Below, piece by piece: positions 22,525 through 32,958 of a stretch of 52,409 nt of DNA. The DNA comes from Fragilaria crotonensis (taxonomy: Eukaryota > Bacillariophyta > Fragilariophyceae > Fragilariales > Fragilariaceae). The notes under the pieces were generated by a model. That model made no database searches. It worked only from the letters and a program-made list of their open reading frames with translations, and had not been told where the DNA came from. The position numbers and the translations under genes were made by a program. Positions within the stretch are counted from its first letter, which is position 1, and each line of letters opens with the position of its first letter. Where the stretch lies: the NCBI GenBank assembly GCA_022925895.1, contig JAKSYS010000441.1, positions 1 through 52,409 on the forward strand, written 5' to 3'.

Positions 22525-25426
22525 TTAACCACACGAAATGGACCAAAGCTGATTACATCGAAGACTTCTTGGAGGGAATAAGTTCCCGGGAATTCGCTTG
22601 CCGCATGTGACAACATCAAACAACCAATGCGCAGTGACAACTAGAACTCGTCCAGGAAAAGATTTGATCGCAATTTCAATGTCTCGAGCATGCTGTCCGG
22701 TGATCCCACACATTGCGCTATCATCGGAGTCGTCGCAAAGAAAGACAACTATTTTCCCACTTAACTCGAAGGAGGCACTCTGGAGCAACTTGATGGTGGC
22801 CACAGTCGATGGCTGAAGGGTTCCTCCCGATTCTTTCACTAGCAACTGCACATCAGCTTTTGGAGGTCTCAGGAAGGCACCACAAACACTCACAGCCACA
22901 TTACTCAGAGGCAATATTGCAGAGTCCTTGGGTAGGGCGCCACTTCCGACTTGTTGCAATCTCGCGGCGATGAGAGCCGTCCCGTAGAGTGAGTCTTCAA
23001 GGTCGTTTGTCTTTGTTGGGAGGGAATGAATAAACATTGTCGAGTCAGGCGCAACAGCCATTCCTCTACTACGGCAGTGCGAGATCCATTCGGGGGTCAC
23101 AACCGGGATTCCAGCCAGTGATGCTCTCATTGCCTTCAGAGTTCTGACTCTAGCAACACCAAGTTCGTCTTTGCTTTCGCTTGGTATAATTGCCAGATCA
23201 GTCGTCTTCGGGTTGAAAGCCTCCTGTACCTTCAGTTTCACTTCAAAGTGGGTGCAAAATGTGAGAATAAAGATGGCCACAACGAAGAACGGTCGTTCAA
23301 CAATTAATATGCGTACCAACTTGGTGTTTTACGTCTCCCACCAACATTTCTAAATCCGCCTGTTCCTCATCTGGGAGACTCGAAACGACGACATTCAACA
23401 ATCCCTTCTTCATGGAAGCTTCAATCAGAGTACGATAGCGATCATTTGCAAGCGTGCACTTCATAGCATGGCTTAGTTCTGGCAAATTGGCCTCAGCCTG
23501 AGGGGCTCGTGCCTTTTTCGTCGTCGGAGAAACAACGTCTTGCTGTTGGTCCTTTCGTTTCTTGATTTTTTTCGAATCAATAGAGGAGTTCGCCGAATTG
23601 TCAAGGCCTCTGCGAGAAATTTGCGGGTTCGTGTTTTCCTTATGTGATCCCTTACGCACGCGTTTGGTGGCTGCACTGGTAGAACCAATGCGAGCGGTAT
23701 CAAAGCCATCCCTTGCCAAAGCCTGCAACAGACTGGCAGGGATCTCATCTCGACCTCGTCGCACACGCTTTGCAGTTTGATGATTCGATTCCTCCAATGT
23801 AATATGTGCTGCACCCACGCGCTTTTCGATGCCACCCAGAACATAAGCAACGTCGTAAGCATGGGAGTCCGCGTAGACATTGGTGACTCGCGCTACACCA
23901 CCTGGCTTGTTAATTCCAGGCCAGGTTCTGGATTGTACGCGAACAATAGAGCCCACCGTAATGGCACCATTGTTACCGTCGTCGCGCGTTGGAGTCTCGA
24001 TTGTCGGTAATGGATCGTTCTCCTCATCCGCGTTGTTCTCGAAGTCGTCGTCCGGTGGTTGATGTTGCTCCACAACAGCCTCCTCGCAAACGGGTAATTC
24101 AGGACGATCCTCGTGACTACCATCGAGCCTTGAAACGACGCTGTCACCACGATGTTCATTATCAGTTGCCTCGTCAGTTTGAAGTGAAACATTCCCTAAA
24201 GTCTGATGGATTCCTTCCTCCATTATCTTGTCCCTGACCGTCTCGTTCCGGGTTTGAATGTGCTCGAGCGATGCAGCGATGGCCCGACGATCATGGACGT
24301 CGTATGGTAGCAGTGGACGGGTGGTTTTGGAGGTTATGCAAATCATTTCACTAGGATCTGGTAGATGTTGAGGTGTTGGAGTATCCAAGATCGCTGGTGT
24401 GACTAGCGTAGCGACAGGTTTTTCATCCTTGACAACATCGTCGTCTCTTTGAAGTGCGGTTGCCTCAGGTTTGTCCGCATTTGTTTTGATATCGGAAACA
24501 AAGGAAACCGACTTTTTCACTTCGTCTGTTTCGTCATGATTTTGTTGTTGTTGCTGTTGTCGTTTGTTCCGTCGGACTACGGCCGTGGCTCGTGCGACTG
24601 CTTGTTCGTTGATTTGAGCGACACGACGGCGTTCTTCGCGCAACATGAGATTTTGATCATCGTCCTCCTCCTGTTCCATGACCCGTGCCCACGTTTTGCT
24701 CGCTTGCCACTGTTCACGACAATCTGCCAATGGAACGTGCTCGGCTTCATCACTATTACCACTACCACCACCACCATCATGAACATTATCATTATCATGA
24801 TGTTGGACAGGCGGTGGTAACTGCGTCATTTGCACCATACTGCTGTAAACACTTGGACTCCAACCAAGCGCACGTGCCACTTGTTTGTAGGCAATGGCCA
24901 TTTCGTTGAGCACGGGACAATCGACCAAACTTCGCTTGTTCGCCGGTTGTTTGCACGTGGGACATTCCGGCTTGAAGCGCAAGGCTTGAACGATGCAGGA
25001 TCGGCAATAAGCGTGGACGCAAGGAAGAATGACTGCGCTGTTTTGAGAATAGGTGGAACAACAAATTGGACAAGTCAAGGCCTTGCCGAGATTAGTGAGC
25101 TCGTAATGTGTTGCCTTGCAAAGGATTTGGATGGGATCTTGTACTTGCGGGTTGGCGTTCGTACATTTAGCAACCGTAGCACTACGAGTGTCAGTAGTGG
25201 CACTGCTAGCCTGATGAGGACCATCCGACAAATCCCTTCTAACTGGATCCGTTCGTGTACGTGTACGCGGATAAGGATGATGATTCTCGTTTGACTGTTC
25301 CTCATCATCTTGTTCATTGATTGGTGTCAAGAGTGGTTGAGATTCGTAGCCTTGCGAGAGTGCTGTGGCATAGGTATCATTGTCAGTGGGTTCAGACGTT
25401 GCCATGGTGAATCGCGTGGATTGCAT
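22525..25426 (-). CDS. RING finger, Tudor-like and tandem BRCT protein, ~941 aa, two exons
   Basis: Exon 1 (25426-23317) carries a C3HC4 RING near residues 118-160, with CPICC, PCVHAYCRSC and CPTC, followed by helices, as in E3 ubiquitin ligases. Acidic, Gln- and Asn-rich linkers follow. Then comes a small barrel-like module containing SRTWPGINKPGGVARV and YDVAYVLGG, which resembles a Tudor/KOW fold. The C-terminus has BRCT1, which starts in exon 1 (LLNVVVSSLP) and continues in exon 2 with the WISHCRSRG helix, and BRCT2 ending in AHWLFDVV. The 76-bp intron (23241-23316, GTACGC...GAAG) joins BRCT1 in phase. RING plus tandem BRCT recalls BRCA1/BARD1. A DNA-damage ubiquitin role is inference. 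The ATG at 25426 is first; the ATG at 25405 has the better Kozak context. The C-terminal tail after BRCT2 may be frameshifted. Confidence 0.85.
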
Positions 25427-26301
25427 GGATTGCACTTGTGATCATTCGTTCAATTTGTGTGCTACAGGTTGAGGTAGGTCTACACTGTTCTACTTGCCTT
25501 TGAATTGAGCCACTTTCTCAGTGCCACCACGTCAAGAGAAGGGAGCTTGATGGAGGCATCTTTTGAACCCATTTCTGGCGCGCGCCAGCCTGCTATTCGA
25601 GACTTATTTTACTGTATCAGATACATAGAAATTCAGTCTCTCCGATGACATACCGGACTAGAGAGTACGAGTGGTCCACAGCACATGTACATAGCAGCAG
25701 AGCTACTACCGGTAGTCGTATGCATGAAAGATCGCCACAGGCACTGTTTTGGCTCGAATCAAAACCGTCGTTTACCGTACATTTGCCTTAGCACTGTACA
25801 CTTCACACAGTAATAAGAAATCCTACAAGTAGCAGTAAATTAATCGAAGTACTGGCCACTGGATGTTCCAGGTAGACCCAGTCGACGGTATTACGAAGAA
25901 GTATGTACAGAAATACTACAGTACCACTTATCGATCTCGGAATTCGGAATATACGGCGCTGAATACCAACCGTAGTCTGTAGTTGGTATTGTAACAAATA
26001 CTGTGCTTCATACTGTAGACGAGGGCAACGACCATAACATACATGTACAAGTACCAGGTACAACTACCAGTACCGGTAGTAGCACACGACCACAGGTTGG
26101 AAATTGGAGGGATCCGAGATCCGAGGCAACGACGAACGACGCCATTGCAAGCCGCTGAAGCCGGAACTTATCCTCACTTCTCCAGCTGATTCACCGTCGT
26201 TCCCGCATAAACGCATAACGCAATACACCTTTTCCTTCCGTTCCATAAATGCGTTGTTTGTTCTCTGTTCCTCTCGATGCATTGACTAGAAACGGTGGGG
26301 A
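25427..26301. other. Divergent intergenic region with GTAC-rich repeats
   Basis: This lies between two divergent start codons and should hold both promoters. The middle (25620-26090) is packed with GTAC, CAGTACC and similar words. The palindrome CTACCGGTAG lies at 25706-25715 and a related copy near 26070. No open frame here looks like a protein. Confidence 0.6.
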
Positions 26302-27426
26302 ATGAAGATATACGGTATCATCTTCATTCATCTCCTTCTCCTCCTACCGACCTACAGTACTGGATCTGCTAGTGCTAGTACTAGTACAAGCACTTGTGGG
26401 CAAGGGAATTCGAACTCATTGGTCGCGCCAACTACTACTAGTAGGTCAATTGCAACCATGAATCATACTCGTCCCAAAACTGCGAGCTTTCTACCCACGG
26501 CTGCTACTCCCCCTGCGGATGCCCCACCCCCGCGCAACGTTGCTTATATTTGGTCTTCCCTCTTTGCCGGGGTCGGCTCCGGCGCCCTCGCCAGCATTAT
26601 TTGTGCACCTCTTGATTTGCTGCGTACGCGGATGCAAGTTTGGGGCGATGTGGGCAGCAGTGACACGAAACGAGTGGGAGCCTTTTTCTTTTTGAATCGG
26701 ATTCGACACACGGAAGGCTTTCGGGGATACTTTCGGGGTTTGGGAGCCACACTGGCGACCGTACCCATGTTTTGGGGGCTCTACTTTCCGCTCTACGATG
26801 AAATGAAACGAAACTTGTCACACAGCAATAACAACAGTATGATCTCGCGCTATCCATCCTTGGTGCATTGTTTGTCGGCCGTGTCGGCTGGTGCCGTTGC
26901 TGACATTGTGTGCAATCCCATGTTTGTGGTACGGACGAGATTGCAAACAGAAGCGTTGCATGGCAATCATATCAAGACTATTCGTCAAACAGTAGAGGCT
27001 CTATATTCAGAGGGTGGGATCCTCATTTTTTGGAGAGGTTTGGCCGCCAGCATGTTGGGCCTATCTCACGTGGGCGTACAATTTCCAGTCTACGAACGCC
27101 TTAAGCAGGAAGCTCGAGCGGCGCACAATGGGACTGAGACTCCCATGGACTTGTTATTGGCATCCGGTTTGTCAAAAATGACTGCATCTCTCTTGACGTA
27201 TCCTCATGAAGTCATTCGCAGTCGCATGATGGATGCGAGACATGCAACCGACGCGTCGTTCGGTAACACCTGTGCCCGAATATGGTCTCACGAAGGTTTG
27301 GCAGGATTTTACTCTGGATTGCACATATCCCTGATTCGGGTCATTCCCAATTGTTGTGTGACATTCTTGACGTATGAATTACTTCTGCGATTTGCCAAGG
27401 AGCGCTTGTTGTCGTCTAAATTATAA
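26302..27426 (+). CDS. Mitochondrial carrier family (SLC25) protein, 374 aa
   Basis: Three carrier repeats are visible. Their signature motifs are APLDLLRTRMQ (about residue 111), NPMFVVRTRLQ (about 211) and TYPHEVIRSRMM (about 306), each followed by the G-x-x-G helix pattern (RGLGATLATVP, RGLAASMLGLS, SGLHISLIRVIP). The family exchanges nucleotides, cofactors or metabolites across membranes. The form of repeat 2 and the YPHEVIR motif resemble the pyrimidine-nucleotide, NAD and folate/FAD carrier group, but the substrate cannot be fixed. The first ATG gives a hydrophobic, signal-peptide-like N-terminus (MKIYGIIFIHLLLLLP) and a Ser/Thr-rich spacer. An internal ATG at 26458 would give a carrier of usual length without it. 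Confidence 0.9.
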   Translation: MKIYGIIFIHLLLLLPTYSTGSASASTSTSTCGQGNSNSLVAPTTTSRSIATMNHTRPKTASFLPTAATPPADAPPPRNVAYIWSSLFAGVGSGALASIICAPLDLLRTRMQVWGDVGSSDTKRVGAFFFLNRIRHTEGFRGYFRGLGATLATVPMFWGLYFPLYDEMKRNLSHSNNNSMISRYPSLVHCLSAVSAGAVADIVCNPMFVVRTRLQTEALHGNHIKTIRQTVEALYSEGGILIFWRGLAASMLGLSHVGVQFPVYERLKQEARAAHNGTETPMDLLLASGLSKMTASLLTYPHEVIRSRMMDARHATDASFGNTCARIWSHEGLAGFYSGLHISLIRVIPNCCVTFLTYELLLRFAKERLLSSKL

Positions 27427-27531
27427 TACACATTGTGCACATCCTGACTAGTTCATAGAACACACAGATTGCTTTACGTAGGCTCAAAAATGAATGTGTC
27501 TCTTTTGTACGTTAACCAAAATAAACTTTTC

Positions 27532-30500
27532 CTATTCCAACGTACAATACTTCGCCACATTAGCCGGGGTCATCCGCCTCCTTCTATAAAACAGCACATA
27601 GGCCATTTCCGAAACGACATTGCGAGGAGGAATTGGTTCCACCAAATCATCGTCGAACTGCAACCACAGCGGTTCGGAGCTATCACTCACATTCCGTGAC
27701 GCCAACGCAGCGTTTACCTTGTGTTGATTGACAGCATCCTTGTCCTTGCGGAATCGCCAACCCGCAGACGGGGACGACCCCATCACATCATCTTCCATAA
27801 ATACAGTTGACGCACCGGCACCATTGAATTGGTAAGCAACTTCTTCGCTGCCGTAAGGACCGCAAGGAGTCGCCTTACACGTTGCCACGTAATGTCCACC
27901 AGTCATGCCACCATAATGATTAACTACGGCGATCAAATCATAGATTTGGGAATCTACGTGTTGCATGGCAGGGGATTCTGCATGACACCATTCCGACATG
28001 TCCAGTCCTGTCAAAGGAAAATTGACTTTGGTCGTGATTTTTTCGCGCCACCTCGCAGAGCAGTTGAATCGTTTTATGTGAAAGGTAAGCAAATCGGGCA
28101 ATCGCCATAAATTCATATTCTGTTTACCCTCTCGAAAGTCTTTGCAGCGAGGGCACCTCCAGTTGTCATTCATGTGGAGCTGGTTAACCTTGCAGAACTC
28201 TGTCAGGCACACACCGAGATGTAGACCTCCGCTGCCTGGATTACTCGCGCTCTGGCTTCCAGAGCCTTCCGACAAAAGCTCTGAACTAGATTTGTGGATC
28301 GCGATGGAAGGATGTACGTACATGACTGGAACACTTGATGCTGGTTTCACCTTTTTGTCTACAGGAGGGTCTCGCCAGTGAAGAACGACAGCGTGTCGGG
28401 CATTCATGTAATTTCCGATAGTTCTCATGAGGGAAAAGGGAAACGGGACTTCTTCGGTTACTGAACCAGACGTGTTTGCCAAAAGCGAATCTGCTGTGCA
28501 CACTTTGAGTTCAAAGGGTAATCGGTGCAAGAGAGCTCCCACCTTCTTGACCAGAATCGCTGACAAGGAACTGGGATCGAAAGTTGGATTGGTCAGAGTG
28601 TCGGTCTCTTGAGGACCATCGCTGCCAATGCCAAGAGCTGCTTGATTGTAGCTGCGGTCGCAATCGAGCAAAAGGTCGATCAGTTCGGATATCGCATGCT
28701 GTACTTTATCGTACATTCGAACGACCTTGCTATCGATATCATTGATGTCGTCAACGTCGACAGGCCCTCGGTGGTCAATATTGGCCTTGTGTACGTATCT
28801 CGAGGCCTGAGCGAGAATATGCGCTCCCGCTCGAGCAGTGCTCCACTCGTTCTGACAACATAGCAAGAACGATAGCCCGAATAGGCCTTTCGTCTCGGAA
28901 GATTTATCAATAAATCGGTGGTGAACCATGAACTCCGTCGGTTTCGGACGAGGTGTTGCGTGTGAGTACAATGGACGCACTTTCCCTGATTTGAATTGGT
29001 CAATGGTGTATGTCTCGTCCCATTTAGAAGAGAAGTTGTCGAAATGGATTCGGACCTTCGTTCTGGTAGTACTTTCAGTGGGTAACGCTGGACCTTCACT
29101 CGAAACTCCTTCCATGATTTCAACCACGCTCCCTGGGAACCAATGGTTGCGATGGTCAATAGCATCCACGCGAAGTCCGAGCTTGAAATCGTGGTCCGTT
29201 GTTGGCCATAGACTGCGAGAGATGGCCTTCGAGATAAGGAGCGGGTCGGTATCGAAAATGCGACATTCTTTTCCGTCACCGTAGTCGCGAAGTAGCTCCC
29301 TCAGGGTGCGTATCTCCTTCGCCGTAAGAGCACTGTTTGCCTTTCCCTCTTGCGGTGTTTCGTCCTCGTCGTCTTCGTCCTCCGTGACAGTGTCATCATC
29401 GACTTGAATCTCATCTTCGTTACTTTCTATTTGAGGCATCGGTCTGGGAGATAGAGTATGTTCAAAGGCGAAGATGCGAGTTGGGGGAGACGCGACGACG
29501 CTTACTTCGTCTGCAGTCCCCGCATTCTTGGCAACTTGAATGCAAGGGCCTTCCTTGTCGGGTAGAGGGGTCATTCGAGTGTATGTCTTGACAGGGCTCT
29601 GCTCATCTGGATTCGTGCTGACCTGAATTACTTCGGCCTTGCAGAGGCGTAGTCTAGTTGCCGATATGCCACATACATTTTGGAGCCGCAGCCTCAAGTC
29701 GCCTATGTCAGCCAGGCGGGACATAGGTATCACGTATTCCTCAAAGATAAGTCGCTCCGATGGTGGCTGGGCTTCAGAACCGTTAAAGTCACCTATGTTG
29801 TACCGTCTAGTGCCCTCACGGTTCTTTCTGGGTAAATTCAGTACGGACGGACAATTTAGCGGAGTGGCTCGTCGGACCACAGTGCACTGAAAAATCACAT
29901 CTGCGACGGTGGGGAATGGGATTGACAAGAGGTTGAAAGGGTCGAAGTTGCGACTTGAGAATTGGCAAACTGGACAAGTTACTGTGTTCAGTACTTGACC
30001 CATCGCTACATCGCCCATGATGGAACGATTCCTTCGCAAGAATCGTCTCCAAGCCTCTTCGCCAACTCTTGGTAACGAGTTTCTTTTCACCCATTCATCG
30101 TCCAAGGCTTCCACGTAAGGCTTCTTTTTCACCTTGTTGCTATCCTCGTGAAGTACATCGAGCATATAGTTCAACAACTCCTGTGCGTCCTGCTGGTCGG
30201 AACCAGAAAACTGAGTTCGTTGTTTACCCAACTGACCCCGGAATCTTGTCGGAGATCGTTCACCGAATTTGCCACTCCACATGGTTCGGAGCAGTTCAGC
30301 AAACTCTTCCAACAGCTTTCCACCCGTTCCCAACGGATTATCCTTGTTCAGATCACCCATAGCTTTATATTGAGCGCTCAGCAAGTACGATCTCAACAAG
30401 GGCATATAGCTAATGCATTGAATGGCCGAATTAGCGTAGCAGGTGTTTCCAAGATTCGCGAGACCGCAGGCTCCGTATCCAGGAAGGGTACAAATTTTTC

Positions 30501-32598
30501 CACCGTTCTGTTCCGACGCATCACTACCCGCCTTTCTACTACTGCCAGAAGTCTTTGCCTTCGGATCTGTTACAGCGGGTTGGCTTGACTTGGCACTCGT
30601 ATCCTCCTCCTTGTCAACGGTGAAGCGGCCCGGAAACGCGAGGCGATCAGAGTCGACATCAATCCACTCTTCATGGCCTCCGAAATCTGAAAAGTCGACT
30701 TTAACTTCCTTGTTGTGCCCCGCTTTCGATCCGTTGGAACTACCATTGGCGACCGCAGGTGTGGCGTCGGTGGAAGCAATGCTTGCATCCGCTTGTTCGT
30801 TTACGCCTTTTTCTGTTGGTACGTGGTCGGCTTCGAGGATTTCAACCTGATACCATCTGCCAGAAAAGTCCATTGCATCGACTAACATCCCAACCAGATC
30901 CTTCGTGCTACCGACAACTTCACCTGCTTCGTTAAGTCCCTTCAGGGTCAGTCGGAATTTTAAATCCTCGTCCGCCAGTCGCTTGACATGTCCAGCCTTT
31001 GCTGCTGCTTCTCGGGGCCACGAGATTTCTCCGTTCTTGTTGTGTATAGCATGCTCGAACAATATTCGGTCGCCGTTAGAGAGCCCGCATCCTTCGACTG
31101 TTGATTTATCTGTGTATGTCTGCCAGTCACGTTTCAGTAGATCAAAGGTTTCATCCAACTCCGTTTCGAGGTCCAAGATAGGAAGGATTGCAGACCGATT
31201 CTTACACAGTAGCACCCAAGGTCCGTATCGAGATGCAGGGTCCCGGAGGCCGATGGAATTGGTGTGTTTCCACAACCGGGCCTTGCCTCGCCCGTCGGCG
31301 CCAACGGCACGTTGGTTCTGCACCGGCAGTCGGCTCAGAATTTCGGCATACAATCTCCACAGCGGCTGATCTGGAGTTGCCATGATACGAATGGACATGG
31401 AACCCGCATCACCTCGTCGATAAGGCTGCGCTGGATCGCACAAACTGCAATGCAAAATCCATGGATGCGTGGCAACAGCGAACGCTTCGGGAATTCGCAT
31501 GAATTGATAATCAGAGTCGAAAATTGCAACCTCAGTTCCGGATTCGTCAACATACTCCATCTGCTTTGCGTCTCCTGACATTGCGCGAGCCCGAGCAGTC
31601 GAAATGCTGATGCGTTGAGGCGGAAGCACCATTCGTGGGAGGGGCGGCCCTCCGGCGTACAATTCATATAGAACATCCCAAACTCCTGGCGGAACCAAAA
31701 TATAGTCAATATCTTTTCTCAAATTTTCCTTCATAATCTCATATGACCCAAGAGTCCCAGCGACGGCAAGGTCTGACATGCGATTCAGTAGCCTTTCACT
31801 TGACAAATCCCCAGGACGTTTGGTCGATGTCGACATCGCCTGACCGCCCTCCCACGACCAGCCAACATAGGCCGTCCAATCGTCCCACCACTGTCTGTCA
31901 ATGCAATACATGACTCCATATCCAAGGCCACCTTTGCCGTCAAAACCACCGATGCCACCCCACGGAGGACTGGTGGCCTTGACTTTTTCACCATTCTTGG
32001 GTGGCGTAAAGAAAAAGTCCCGGACCGAATGAGAAAACAACTCCAAAGAGTCCTGGACCTCTCCCTCTGACCACAATCTAATGTCTGACGTTTGCCATTC
32101 CTTCCACGCGACTTGTACAAGTTCTCTTTCTGCTGCTCCGGTTGGGAGGATACCGGCGCCGACGAGTCGGTAAAATATTGAATGCAGAGCATTGTCATCC
32201 AGGGCTTCATCGGCCCATCGGACAAACTCATCCATACTCCACAGAGTCGTTTCCTCGATAATTAAGTGTTCCGGTGAAAGGCCTTTTACCTCTTGATCTG
32301 CCGGTGCGCGTCCGTCTCGTACAGCTTGTAAATACTGCATCAATGTGGAATCGTTCTGCAGTCTCGGTGGCACCGCACTCGTACCAGGGGACGTGGCATT
32401 CGTCAGCGCTGCCCCATCCTCGCCCGGTTTAATTGCACCACTCCCTCGTCGACCCCGAAAGGCACCCGACTTGGCGGGGGTTTTGTCATTCGTCCCTGCC
32501 GCTGTCGCTGCCGTTGATGGTCCACTGCCTGGATCGGAATCCCTCGATTCTTTCACTACAACTCTCGTATTGGACAGGATGTGGCTTGTCCATTCCAT
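27532..32598 (-). CDS. Ubiquitin-specific protease (USP/UCH), DUSP-containing, 1,688 aa
   Basis: This is a cysteine protease that removes ubiquitin from proteins. A DUSP domain lies at about residues 235-325 (WWDDWTAYVGWSW to GGPPLPRM), followed by a ubiquitin-like stretch. The catalytic core begins with the Cys box GLANLGNTCYANS (Cys720) and GSDQQDAQELL. A Cys-pair zinc site follows (CPVC, then CPRC), and the core ends with the His box GGMTGGHYVAT (His1569). The order resembles animal USP4/15 and USP32. Between the Cys and His boxes, about residues 1135-1220, sits a chromo-barrel/Tudor-knot-like insert (VDAIDHRNHWFPGSV ... KVRIHFDNF ... DETY). No introns are present. The frame stays open upstream to 32895, but the ATG at 32598 starts the first plausible soluble N-terminus. 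The gene converges on the carrier gene 105 bp away. Confidence 0.9.
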   Translation of the reverse strand: MEWTSHILSNTRVVVKESRDSDPGSGPSTAATAAGTNDKTPAKSGAFRGRRGSGAIKPGEDGAALTNATSPGTSAVPPRLQNDSTLMQYLQAVRDGRAPADQEVKGLSPEHLIIEETTLWSMDEFVRWADEALDDNALHSIFYRLVGAGILPTGAAERELVQVAWKEWQTSDIRLWSEGEVQDSLELFSHSVRDFFFTPPKNGEKVKATSPPWGGIGGFDGKGGLGYGVMYCIDRQWWDDWTAYVGWSWEGGQAMSTSTKRPGDLSSERLLNRMSDLAVAGTLGSYEIMKENLRKDIDYILVPPGVWDVLYELYAGGPPLPRMVLPPQRISISTARARAMSGDAKQMEYVDESGTEVAIFDSDYQFMRIPEAFAVATHPWILHCSLCDPAQPYRRGDAGSMSIRIMATPDQPLWRLYAEILSRLPVQNQRAVGADGRGKARLWKHTNSIGLRDPASRYGPWVLLCKNRSAILPILDLETELDETFDLLKRDWQTYTDKSTVEGCGLSNGDRILFEHAIHNKNGEISWPREAAAKAGHVKRLADEDLKFRLTLKGLNEAGEVVGSTKDLVGMLVDAMDFSGRWYQVEILEADHVPTEKGVNEQADASIASTDATPAVANGSSNGSKAGHNKEVKVDFSDFGGHEEWIDVDSDRLAFPGRFTVDKEEDTSAKSSQPAVTDPKAKTSGSSRKAGSDASEQNGGKICTLPGYGACGLANLGNTCYANSAIQCISYMPLLRSYLLSAQYKAMGDLNKDNPLGTGGKLLEEFAELLRTMWSGKFGERSPTRFRGQLGKQRTQFSGSDQQDAQELLNYMLDVLHEDSNKVKKKPYVEALDDEWVKRNSLPRVGEEAWRRFLRRNRSIMGDVAMGQVLNTVTCPVCQFSSRNFDPFNLLSIPFPTVADVIFQCTVVRRATPLNCPSVLNLPRKNREGTRRYNIGDFNGSEAQPPSERLIFEEYVIPMSRLADIGDLRLRLQNVCGISATRLRLCKAEVIQVSTNPDEQSPVKTYTRMTPLPDKEGPCIQVAKNAGTADEVSVVASPPTRIFAFEHTLSPRPMPQIESNEDEIQVDDDTVTEDEDDEDETPQEGKANSALTAKEIRTLRELLRDYGDGKECRIFDTDPLLISKAISRSLWPTTDHDFKLGLRVDAIDHRNHWFPGSVVEIMEGVSSEGPALPTESTTRTKVRIHFDNFSSKWDETYTIDQFKSGKVRPLYSHATPRPKPTEFMVHHRFIDKSSETKGLFGLSFLLCCQNEWSTARAGAHILAQASRYVHKANIDHRGPVDVDDINDIDSKVVRMYDKVQHAISELIDLLLDCDRSYNQAALGIGSDGPQETDTLTNPTFDPSSLSAILVKKVGALLHRLPFELKVCTADSLLANTSGSVTEEVPFPFSLMRTIGNYMNARHAVVLHWRDPPVDKKVKPASSVPVMYVHPSIAIHKSSSELLSEGSGSQSASNPGSGGLHLGVCLTEFCKVNQLHMNDNWRCPRCKDFREGKQNMNLWRLPDLLTFHIKRFNCSARWREKITTKVNFPLTGLDMSEWCHAESPAMQHVDSQIYDLIAVVNHYGGMTGGHYVATCKATPCGPYGSEEVAYQFNGAGASTVFMEDDVMGSSPSAGWRFRKDKDAVNQHKVNAALASRNVSDSSEPLWLQFDDDLVEPIPPRNVVSEMAYVLFYRRRRMTPANVAKYCTLE

Positions 32599-32958
32599 TA
32601 CGGCACTGGCATTCACGGTAAACTTTCGCTTCTTCGCAGAAGAGTGGTCCAGGCCGCGGGGACAGAATGCACGGCCAAAAATGTAGTAATGACTCAGCGA
32701 TGCCAACGATATAATGACCGGATTACCCACCTCCAAAAACCACGTCGGGAGACCACCACCAGGATGCAAATTGAGGAAAGTAGTTAAGCTTTTTGGCGAA
32801 AGGGAAAGGTAGAATAAAAGCTGCAATCGTTGTTCTCGGTCGCCGCCTTTATGGTGCATGTGAGTGCGTGAGGTTGAAAACACCGAAGAGATCAATGGGA
32901 GTTACATCCGTGAGCGTGCCATGCATTCGGATCATCAAGAACGTATGTACAATAAAGG

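Noticed and set aside
24449-25294. Plus-strand frames rich in His/Tyr and Leu
   Set aside because: They are antisense to the RING and Gln/Asn-rich linkers of the BRCT gene and come from its low-complexity codons.
32599-32895. Upstream extension of the ubiquitin protease to 32895
   Set aside because: The frame is open but starts without an ATG at its end and adds a segment with no DUSP or USP character. The ATG at 32598 is preferred, although splicing could change this.
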